The position numbers were made by a program, and so were the translations under genes. From Archivesica marissinica (Eukaryota > Mollusca > Bivalvia > Venerida > Vesicomyidae), in assembly GCA_014843695.1 (NCBI GenBank), contig CM026404.1, positions 8,102,433 through 8,166,432 of the forward strand: a stretch of DNA of 64,000 nucleotides. Direction: 5' to 3'. The notes beneath the pieces are model-generated. The model worked only from the letters and a program-made list of their open reading frames with translations, did not search any database and was not told the DNA's origin. Below are positions 22,701-34,700 of this stretch, one piece after another. Within the stretch, counting starts at the first letter, position 1; every line of letters starts with the position of its first letter.

Positions 22701-25700
22701 CTTCTGCATTCCCGTAGAGAGGGCCTACCTCCCGTAGAGAGGGCCTACCTCCCGTAGAGAGGGCCTACCTCCCGTAGAGGGCCTACCTCCCGTAGAGGAT
22801 TTACCTCCCGTAGAGGATTTACCTCCGTGTACAGAGGGCCTACCTCCCGTAGAGGATTTACCTCCGTGTACAGAAGGCTTGCCTCCATGTACAGAGGGCC
22901 TACCTCCCGTAGAGGATTTACCTCCGTGTACAGAGGATTTACCTCCGTGTACAGAGGATTTATCTCCGTGTACAGAGGATTTACCTCCGTGTACAGAGGA
23001 TTTACCTCCGTGTACAGAGGATTTACCTCCGTGTACAGAGGATTTACCTCCGTGTACAGAGGATTTACCTCCGTGTACAGAGGATTTACCTCCGTGTACA
23101 GAAGGCTTGCCTTCATGTACAGAGGGCCTACCTCCAGTTACATTGTACCTCCGGATACAGAGGATTTACCTCCGTGTACAGAAGGCTTGCCTTCATGTAC
23201 AGAGGGCCTACCTCCAGTTACATTGTACCTCCGGATACAGAGGATTTACCTCCGTGTACAGAAGGCTTGCCTCCAGTTACATGTACCTCCGATACAGAGG
23301 ATTTACCTCCGTGTACAGAAGGCTTGCCTCCATGTACAGAGGGCCTACCTCCAGTTACATTGTACCTCCGGATACAGAGGATTTACCTCCGTGTACAGAA
23401 GGCTGCCTCCAGTTACATAACCCCGATACAGAGGATTTACCTCGTGTACAGAAGGCTTGCCTTCATGTACAGAGGGCCTACCTCCAGTTACATTGTACCT
23501 CCGGATACAGAGGATTTACCTCCGTGTACAGAAGGCTTGCCTCCAGTTACATAGTACCTCCAGATACAGAGGATTTACCTCCGTGTACAGAAGGCTTGCC
23601 TCCAGTTACATAGTACCTCCAGATACAGAGGATTTACCTCCGTGTACAGAAGGCTTGCCTCCAGTTACATAGTACCTCCGGATACAGAGGATTTACCTCC
23701 GTGTACAGAAGGCTTGCCTCCAGTTACATAGTACCTCCGGATACAGAGGATTTACCTCCGTGTACAGAAGGCTTTCCTCCAATTACATAGTACCTCCGGA
23801 TACAGAGGATTTACCTCCGTGTACAGAAGGCTTGCCTCCAGTTACATAGTACCTCCGGATACAGAGGATTTACCTCCGTGTACAGAAGGCTTGCCTCCAG
23901 TTACATAGTACCTCCAGATACAGAGGATTTACCTCCATGTACAGAAGGCTTGCCTCCAGTTACATAGTACCTCCAGATACAGAGGATTTACCTCCGTGTA
24001 CAGAAGGCTTGCCTTCAGGTACAGAGAGCTTACCTCCAGATACAGAGGATTTACCTCCGTGTACAGAAGGCTTGCCTTCAGGTACAGAGAGCTTACCTCC
24101 AGATACATAGGTAGTACCTCCGGGTACAGAGGGTTTACATCCAAATACAGAGGTCTTGCCTCCGGGTACAGAGGGCTTACATCAGGTTACAGAGGGTTTA
24201 CCTCCAGGTACAGAGGGCGTACCTCCGGATACATAGGGCGTATCTCCGGATACAGAGGGTTTACATCCAAATACAGAAGGCTTGGCTCCGGATACAGAGG
24301 GCTTACCTCCAGGTACAGAGGGTGTACCTCCGGATACAGAGGGTGTACCTCCGGATACAGAGGGTGTACCTCCGGATACAGAGGGCTTACATCCAAATAC
24401 AGAAGGCTTGGCTCCGGATACAGAGGGCTTACCTCCAGGTACAGAGGGCGTACCTCCAGGTACAGAGGGCTTACCTCCAAGTACAGAGGGTGTACCTCCG
24501 GATACAGAGGGTGTACCTCCGGATACAGAAGGCTTGGCTCCGGATACAGAGGGTTTACATCCAGGTACAGAGGGCGTACCTCCAGGTACAGAGGGCTTAC
24601 CTCCAAGTACAGAGGGTGTACCTCCGGATACAGAGGGTGTACCTCCGGATACAGAGGGTGTACCTCCGGATACAGAGGGCGTACCTCCGGATACAGAGGG
24701 CTTGCCTCTGGGTACAGAGGGTTTACATCAGGTTACAGAACGTTTACCTCCAGGTACAGAGGGCGTACCTCCGGATACAGAGGGCGTACCTCCGGATACA
24801 GAGGGCTTGCCTCTGGGTACAAGTACATCATACAGAACATTTACCTCCAGTACAGAAGGACCCCAACAAAACCCCACAACATAGTACCTCCGGATACAGA
24901 GGACCTCCGGTACAGAGGCTTGCCTCCAGTTACATAGTACCTCCGGATACAGAGGATTTACCTCCGTGTACAGAAGGCTTGCCTCCAGTTACATAGTACC
25001 TCCGGATACAGAGGATTTACCTCCGTGTACAGAAGGCTTGCCTCCAGTCATAGTACCTCCGGATACAGAGGATTTACCTCCGTGTACAGAAGGCTTGCCT
25101 CCAGTTACATAGTACCTCCAGATACAGAGGATTTACCTCCGTGTACAGAAGGCTTGCCTCCAGTTACATAGTACCTCCAGATACAGAGGATTTACCTCCG
25201 TGTACAGAAGGCTTGCCTCCAGTTACATAGTACCTCCGGATACAGAGGATTTACCTCCGTGTACAGAAGGCTTGCCTCCATTACATAGTACCTCCGGATA
25301 CAGAGGATTTACCTCCGTGTACAGAAGGCTTGCCTCCAGTTACATAGTACCTCCGGATACAGAGGATTTACCTCCGTGTACAGAAGGCTTGCCTCCAGTT
25401 ACATAGTACCTCCGGATACAGAGGATTTACCTCCGTGTACAGAAGGCTTGCCTCCAGTTACATAGTACCTCCGGATACAGAGGATTTACCTCCGTGTACA
25501 GAAGGCTTGCCTCCAGTTACATAGTACCTCCGGATACAGAGGATTTACCTCCGTGTACAGAAGGCTTGCCTCCAGTTACATAGTACCTCCGGATACAGAG
25601 GATTTACCTCCGTGTACAGAAGGCTTGCCTCCAGTTACATAGTACCTTTGGATACAGAGGATTTACCTCCGTGTACAGAAGGCTTGCCTCCAGTTACATA

Positions 25701-28700
25701 GTACCTCCAGATACAGAGGATTTACCTCCATGTACAGAAGGCTTGCCTCCAGTTACATAGTACCTCCAGATACAGAGGATTTACCTCCGTGTACAGAAGG
25801 CTTGCCTTCAGGTACAGAGAGCTTACCTCCAGATACAGAGGATTTACCTCCGTGTACAGAAGGCTTGCCTTCAGGTACAGAGAGCTTACCTCCATATACA
25901 TAGGTAGTACCTCCGGGTACAGAGGGTTTACATCCAAATACAGAGGTCTTGCCTCCGGGTACAGAGGGCTTACATCAGGTTACAGAGGGTTTACCTCCAG
26001 GTACAGAGGGCGTACCTCCGGATACATAGGGCGTATCTCCGGATACAGAGGGTTTACATCCAAATACAGAAGGCTTGGCTCCGGATACAGAGGGCTTACC
26101 TCCAGGTACAGAGGGTGTACCTCCGGATACAGAGGGTGTACCTCCGGATACAGAGGGTGTACCTCCGGATACAGAGGGCTTACATCCAAATACAGAAGGC
26201 TTGGCTCCGGATACAGAGGGCTTACCTCCAGGTACAGAGGGCGTACCTCCAGGTACAGAGGGCTTACCTCCAAGTACAGAGGGTGTACCTCCGGATACAG
26301 AGGGTGTACCTCCGGATACAGAAGGCTTGGCTCCGGATACAGAGGGTTTACATCCAGGTACAGAGGGCGTACCTCCAGGTACAGAGGGCTTACCTCCAAG
26401 TACAGAGGGTGTACCTCCGGATACAGAGGGTGTACCTCCGGATACAGAGGGTGTACCTCCGGATACAGAGGGCGTACCTCCGGATACAGAGGGCTTGCCT
26501 CTGGGTACAGAGGGTTTACATCAGGTTACAGAACGTTTACCTCCAGGTACAGAGGGCGTACCTCCGGATACAGAGGGCGTACCTCCGGATACAGAGGGCT
26601 TGCCTCTGGGTACAGAGGGTTTACATCAGGTTACAGAACGTTTACCTCCAGGTACAGAGGGTGTACCTCCGGATACAGAGGATTTACCTCCGTGTACAGA
26701 AGGCTTGCCTCCAGTTACATAGTACCTCCAGATACAGAGGATTTACGTCCGTGTACAGAAGGCTTGCCTCCAGTTACATAGTACCTCCGGATACAGAGGA
26801 TTTACCTCCGTGTACAGAAGGCTTGCCTCCAGTTACATAGTACCTCCGGATACAGAGGATTTACCTCCGTGTACAGAAGGCTTGCCTCCAGTTACATAGT
26901 ACCTCCGGATACAGAGGATTTACCTCCGTGTACAGAAGGCTTGCCTCCAGTTACATAGTACCTCCGGATACAGAGGATTTACCTCCGTGTACAGAAGGCT
27001 TGCCTCCAGTTACATAGTACCTCCGGATACAGAGGATTTACCTCCGTGTACAGAAGGCTTTCCTCCAATTACATAGTACCTCCGGATACAGAGGATTTAC
27101 CTCCGTGTACAGAAGGCTTGCCTCCAGTTACATAGTACCTCCGGATACAGAGGATTTACCTCCGTGTACAGAAGGCTTGCCTCCAGTTACATAGTACCTC
27201 CGGATACAGAGGATTTACCTCCGTGTACAGAAGGCTTGCCTCCAGTTACATAGTACCTCCGGATACAGAGGATTTACCTCCGTGTACAGAAGGCTTGCCT
27301 CCAGTTACATAGTACCTCCGGATACAGAGGATTTACCTCCGTGTACAGAAGGCTTGCCTCCAGTTACATAGTACCTCCGGATACAGAGGATTTACCTCCC
27401 GTGTACAGAAGGCTTGCCTTCAGGTACAGAGAGCTTACCTCCATATACATAGGTAGTACCTCCGGGTACAGAGGGTTTACATCCAAATACAGAGGTCTTG
27501 CCTCCGGGTACAGAGGGCTTACATCAGGTTACAGAGGGTTTACCTCCAGGTACAGAGGGCGTACCTCCGGATACATAGGGCGTATCTCCGGATACAGAGG
27601 GTTTACATCCAAATACAGAAGGCTTGGCTCCGGATACAGAGGGCTTACCTCCAGGTACAGAGGGTGTACCTCCGGATACAGAGGGTGTACCTCCGGATAC
27701 AGAGGGTGTACCTCCGGATACAGAGGGCTTACATCCAAATACAGAAGGCTTGGCTCCGGATACAGAGGGCTTACCTCCAGGTACAGAGGGCGTACCTCCA
27801 GGTACAGAGGGCTTACCTCCAAGTACAGAGGGTGTACCTCCGGATACAGAGGGTGTACCTCCGGATACAGAAGGCTTGGCTCCGGATACAGAGGGTTTAC
27901 ATCCAGGTACAGAGGGCGTACCTCCAGGTACAGAGGGCTTACCTCCAAGTACAGAGGGTGTACCTCCGGATACAGAGGGTGTACCTCCGGATACAGAGGG
28001 TGTACCTCCGGATACAGAGGGCGTACCTCCGGATACAGAGGGCTTGCCTCTGGGTACAGAGGGTTTACATCAGGTTACAGAACGTTTACCTCCAGGTACA
28101 GAGGGCGTACCTCCGGATACAGAGGGCGTACCTCCGGATACAGAGGGCTTGCCTCTGGGTACAGAGGGTTTACATCAGGTTACAGAAGGTTTACCTCCAG
28201 GTACAGAGGGTGTACCTCCGGATACAGAGGATTTACCTCCGTGTACAGAAGGCTTGCCTCCAGTTACATAGTACCTCCAGATACAGAGGATTTACCTCCG
28301 TGTACAGAAGGCTTGCCTCCAGTTACATAGTACCTCCGGATACAGAGGATTTACCTCCGTGTACAGAAGGCTTGCCTCCAGTTACATAGTACCTCCGGAT
28401 ACAGAGGATTTACCTCCGTGTACAGAAGGCTTGCCTCCAGTTACATAGTACCTCCGGATACAGAGGATTTACCTCCGTGTACAGAAGGCTTGCCTCCAGT
28501 TACATAGTACCTCCGGATACAGAGGATTTACCTCCGTGTACAGAAGGCTTGCCTCCAGTTACATAGTACCTCCGGATACAGAGGATTTACCTCCGTGTAC
28601 AGAAGGCTTGCCTCCAGTTACATAGTACCTCCGGATACAGAGGATTTACCTCCGTGTACAGAAGGCTTGCCTCCAGTTACATAGTACCTCCGGATACAGA

Positions 28701-31700
28701 GGATTTACCTCCGTGTACAGAAGGCTTGCCTCCAGTTACATAGTACCTCCGGATACAGAGGATTTACCTCCGTGTACAGAAGGCTTTCCTCCAATTACAT
28801 AGTACCTCCGGATACAGAGGATTTACCTCCGTGTACAGAAGGCTTGCCTCCAGTTACATAGTACCTCCGGATACAGAGGATTTACCTCCGTGTACAGAAG
28901 GCTTGCCTCCAGTTACATAGTACCTCCAGATACAGAGGATTTACCTCCATGTACAGAAGGCTTGCCTCCAGTTACATAGTACCTCCAGATACAGAGGATT
29001 TACCTCCGTGTACAGAAGGCTTGCCTTCAGGTACAGAGAGCTTACCTCCAGATACAGAGGATTTACCTCCGTGTACAGAAGGCTTGCCTTCAGGTACAGA
29101 GAGCTTACCTCCAGATACATAGGTAGTACCTCCGGGTACAGAGGGTTTACATCCAAATACAGAGGTCTTGCCTCCGGGTACAGAGGGCTTACATCAGGTT
29201 ACAGAGGGTTTACCTCCAGGTACAGAGGGCGTACCTCCGGATACATAGGGCGTATCTCCGGATACAGAGGGTTTACATCCAAATACAGAAGGCTTGGCTC
29301 CGGATACAGAGGGCTTACCTCCAGGTACAGAGGGTGTACCTCCGGATACAGAGGGTGTACCTCCGGATACAGAGGGTGTACCTCCGGATACAGAGGGCTT
29401 ACATCCAAATACAGAAGGCTTGGCTCCGGATACAGAGGGCTTACCTCCAGGTACAGAGGGCGTACCTCCAGGTACAGAGGGCTTACCTCCAAGTACAGAG
29501 GGTGTACCTCCGGATACAGAGGGTGTACCTCCGGATACAGAAGGCTTGGCTCCGGATACAGAGGGTTTACATCCAGGTACAGAGGGCGTACCTCCAGGTA
29601 CAGAGGGCTTACCTCCAAGTACAGAGGGTGTACCTCCGGATACAGAGGGTGTACCTCCGGATACAGAGGGTGTACCTCCGGATACAGAGGGCGTACCTCC
29701 GGATACAGAGGGCTTGCCTCTGGGTACAGAGGGTTTACATCAGGTTACAGAACGTTTACCTCCAGGTACAGAGGGCGTACCTCCGGATACAGAGGGCGTA
29801 CCTCCGGATACAGAGGGCTTGCCTCTGGGTACAGAGGGTTTACATCAGGTTACAGAACGTTTACCTCCAGGTACAGAGGGTGTACCTCCGGATACAGAGG
29901 GCGTACCTCCGGATACAGAGGGCTTGCCTCTGGGTACAGAGGGTTTACATCGGGTTACAGAACGTTTACCTCCAGGTACAGAGGACGTACCTCCGGATAC
30001 AGAGGGCGTACCTCCAGATACAGAGTGCTTGCCTCTGGGTACAGAGGGTTTACATCAGGTTACAGAACGTTTACCTCCAGGTACAGAGGGCGTACCTCCG
30101 GATACAGAGGGCGTACCTCCGGATACAGAGGGCGTACCTCCGGATACAGAGGGCTTGGCTCCGGGTACAGAGGGTTTACATCAGGTTACAGAGGGTTTAC
30201 CTCCCGGTACATAGGGCGTACCTCCAGATACAGAGGGCTTGGCTCCGGGTACAGAGGGCTTACATCATGTTACAGAACGTTTACCTCCAGGTACATAGGG
30301 CGTACCTCCAGATACAGAGGGTTTACATTCAAATACAGAGGGTTTACCTCCAAGTACATAGGGCTTAGCTCGAGGTACATATGGCGTAGTTTGCGTGTCC
30401 CACCAGTTTATTATATTACTTACGTATTCTGTTTGTGATTCCAGAAACATCGGTTCAGACATCGCAAAGGGAGAAAAAGTATTGAGTAAAGGTCAGAGAC
30501 TTGGACCGTCTGAGTTGGGAATACTAGCAACGGTCGGTGTCACTAACGTGAAATGTTATACACGCCCTGTTATAGGTGTAATGTCAACTGGAAATGAGGT
30601 AATATTATCAATACAAATTAGTTCAAATTCATATCATATCATATTAACCCTTTCAACCCCACAGGCCTCTAAATAGGCTTATGAAAAAGTGTAGATCCAG
30701 ATGAGCCGGCTCGTGACGAGCCGTCTCATCAGGATCTGCACTTTTTTGCCAGTAATAATTATTAATTTTAGACAAAATTACCCATCTTGATAAATGAACT
30801 GGTCCGAATGTAATTTTCTTATTCATTTATTGGTCTAAGAATATCATGGACCAGTCCATGTCAGTTACTTGGGGTTGAATGGGTTAATATTATATACTGA
30901 CACCATAAAAAACTGTGCACTTTTATATTGAGCATTACTTTTTCGTTACAAATTTTAGAATTATGGATTTTACTATCACGAGGGAAGAAAGTAATCCTTC
31001 ACACACCTGGACTGGTAATCCAGTCTTTCAGATGGGACTTTAAACTGAGGTATCGTGTCGGTGATTTACACCGTGCACTTAAAAGAACCAGAGGAGACTC
31101 TGGAATGGGTCTCTGTCTGTATCATTGCACTATCCTCCAACAATCTAAAATGACTAATCTCTTCAGGAGGCGTCGCTCATATGGGCAACCGGTAGCGACG
31201 ATAAATAAACGTAAAACTGTCGCACACAAATTCATAATACCAGATTAGCTATCACAATGACTAGGCCACTTTGTAATGTTATTATTGCTTTTGTCTTGGA
31301 CATTTGCGCGAGTGTAGGACAAAACACCCCCCGGACTAAACACCCCCCGCTCATTTTTGTATAGGTGGACAAAACACCCCTCATCATTTTTACAAGGTGG
31401 ACAAAACACCACCTACGGTTTTTACAAGGCGGACAAAACACCCCCTACGGTTTTTACAAGGTGGACAAAACACCCCTTAACTAAAACACCTCCTAATAAT
31501 GAGGTTACAATAATGACAAAATATTTTTCAATATTTTATTTTTTATTTTATTACACATGTTTAATTTACAAAGAAAATAAAACATTCAAATGGATTTACA
31601 TAACAGAATAAGATATCAGTTTTCAACTGATTGTCAAATTAAAGGTAACACTTTGAAGTATTTAATCACTATTAATTGCTTACAAAGTGTTACCTTAAAA

Positions 31701-34700
31701 TTGACAATCAGTTGAGTTTCAACACCTAAAGACCAATTTTACATTAACATTATATTTCATTATATTTCATTACCAAAGAAAATTTAAATTTATTCAATAT
31801 AAGCTACACTTAGCACATAGTTTTTAGCACCTAAAAAATGTTTTGTCCAGTTTAATGCAGTCTGATGCACTGTCCCATGGTGTGCAGAAACTGGGCCAGA
31901 GTCTTCTGTCCGTTGTTGAGTTGAAGGCACAATGTCTTAAGGCGCTTCTGGTGTACGAGAGTGTTTTTTCTTTTTCTCTTGGGAGCTGGTTGCCCCTGCT
32001 GGTTACTGTACACTTATGTTTCTACCAGTGCGGCGTCCCTCTGTAAGCACTGGATTACAGTCCACAGTGATGGGTTGTTATGGCCAACCAAATGCTTGAA
32101 ACCATTATTCCATGACTCGCACATATTATTAGTGCGATGCTGGTCTGTCACTGTGGCGTCATGAACATTCCAGATCTGAGGTGGAAACCGTGGAGTTGTT
32201 TGCCGGAACCTCATTCTTCCTTCCTCACCAACCACAGCTCTGTAATTTCCGGACACATACGTTCCGTCGAAATACTCGATCAGCCCGTTGAGATTTTCTG
32301 GCGCAGTTTCCTTCAGGATTCTCATTCCCTCTTTGACCCGGTCGACTGGAAGGAACGCCAGGGCATCAAGCATCCCACAGAAGATGCGAACTTCTTCATC
32401 TGACTTGTAGAGATTCTGAAGACCCTTGGACTGGACACGTCTCCATGTTGACTGAGTGAGGTGGTAGAAACATCCCTGTATATGAATATTTGCCGAGATG
32501 ACAGCCCTTACTGCGTTGTGTATGGCGACCTCGTAGTCTGCGACAATGCGGTTGGGGTTAGGACGGATGTCCTTTCTCAGGCAGGCGTCTAGGAGGGCGG
32601 TGAGGCACTCTTCATACACCTCCTGATGTTTGGATGGCAGCAGCGCGTAGGCAGCAGACACACATGTTTCTCCCAGAGGAACACGGATGCAGAACAGCTG
32701 AGGGAACTGAGAGGGCGCTGTGGAGTGGGTTCCATCCATGAACCATGTATCAGCATTTTCGAGGAGCTCAAATTCATCACCACTTGCAAACACCAGTAGC
32801 CTCTGATGTCTGGATCCGTTGTCGTAGATTAGGAATGACCCGTCCCCTCGCATAGTGGTGTATTCCTCTGGTAGTGGGTATGGGATGTCCTGTCTGGTTG
32901 CTGGCTCTGAGGGTGCTGTTCCACGTTTCGCCCGACGTACGACTCTCTTCAGGGAATCGACCCTGCCAGCCGCAGATGCTACCTCCTTAGGCACGGTGGC
33001 TAGTTTGTCTGTAACAATCTGCCCAGGTTTCCCTCTGTTGGCCTGGACGGTAGCCTTGATTTCGGACTTCACCTTCATGGCAGCGATGGCGAACAGATCA
33101 GCCTCATGGTTGTGCTCTGTTGTAGACTTCACCTCTGTAGCAGCACAATCAGTTGTGAGTGCACCTTTGCACTGTTTGCTTGAGCGATGAGTACACTCCC
33201 ACCAAACTGTTGTTTTCGACTCTTTCTTCTTAGTGTACGCATACCCTGCATAGCAGAGTTTTCTAGAGCCTTTATTACTGGTTATGAATTCCATATTTGC
33301 AGTTGCAATGATGGAACAGAAGATATGTTTCTTGCAATATCAATTGGCAACCTTAATTAATTATTAATCTTTATATAACAGACATTTTGTGCAGTTTGCA
33401 TCTTTTTGCAGTTTGCATTTCGCAGTTTGCAGTTTGCAATATCAATTGGCAACCTTAATTAATTATTAATCTTTATATAACAGACATTTTGTGCAGTTTG
33501 CATCTTTTTGCAGTTTGCATTTCGCAGTTTGCAGTTTGCAATATCAATTGGCAACCTTAATTAATTATTAATCTTTATATAACAGACATTTTGTGCAGTT
33601 TGCATCTTTTTGCAGTTTGCATTTCGCAGTTTTATGTGTAAAAATAATATAATTGGCAATAACCATTCATATTATTCTATGATATCAGTTATACATGATA
33701 ACAGCTAATCAAGGAATTCCAACAATAAAAAACTTCCTAATTAACATTAGCAGAAAAAAAGAAACCATAGGGGTGTTTTGTCCACCTTGTATAAACCGTA
33801 GGGGGTGTTTTGTCCGCCTTGTAAAAACCGTAGGGGGTGTTTTGTCCACCTTGTAAAAATGATGAGGGGTGTTTTGTCCACCTATACAAAAATGAGCGGG
33901 GGGTGTTTAGTCTGGGGGGTGTTTTGTCCTGCTCCCCATTTGCGCTGCTGTATAATTTATATAAGTAAATTAAATGTTTTAGTTTTATCTGATTTTCTTA
34001 TATATGATTTGTGTATAGACAGCTCATCTACTGAGATTTGTGTGTAGACAGCTCATCTACTGAGATTTGTGTATAGACAGCTCATCTACTGAGATTTGTG
34101 TATAGACAGCTCATCTACTGAGATTTGTGTGTAGACAGCTCATCTACTGAGATTTGTGTATAGACAGCTCATCTACTGAGATTTGTGTATAGACAGCTCA
34201 TCTACTGAGATTTGTGTGTAGACAGCTCATCTACTGAGATTTGTGTATAGACAGCTCATCTACTGAGATTTGTGTATAGACAGCTCATCTACTGAGATTT
34301 GTGTGTAGACAGCTCATCTACTGAGATTTGTGTATAGACAGCTCATCTACTGAGATTTGTGTATAGACAGCTCATCTACTGAGATTTGTGTGTAGACAGC
34401 TCATCTACTGAGATTTGTGTATAGACAGCTCATCTACTGAGATTTGTGTGTAGACAGCTCATCTACTGAGATTTAGTATGCTAGAAATAGGTTCATTTAT
34501 CTGTTCCCTCGTATTATATGGATTTGTCGGTATATGTTTTGTTTACCTCAATCTTTTCTAGCTGATTGAACCTGGAGAGGCGTTACTCCCTGGCAAAATC
34601 CGCGATAGTAATAGAACAACGTTACTGGCACAGCTTAGAGAGTATGGGTACCAGTGTGTAGACCTTGGTATTGCTCAAGATATGTAAGTTTATGCACAGC

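Larger units (their letters stand above)
31310..33936 (-). mobile_element. MULE (Mutator-like) DNA transposon, apparently complete
   Basis: Terminal inverted repeats of about 170 bp (31310-31482 and 33766-33936) are built from roughly 30-bp sub-repeats containing GGACAAAACACCCC. A perfect 9-bp target duplication CATTTGCGC flanks the element at 31301-31309 and 33937-33945. Nine bases is the Mutator-superfamily hallmark. A single transposase ORF lies inside on the minus strand. Confidence 0.95.

Noticed and set aside
22745..30438. Heptad-repeat proteins of up to 476 codons in intron 3
   Set aside because: The 21-bp unit lacks stops in several frames on both strands at once. The region lies between two gephyrin exons and no frame is favoured.
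31843..33190. Plus-strand ORFs opposite the MULE transposase
   Set aside because: Shadows of the minus-strand transposase reading frame.
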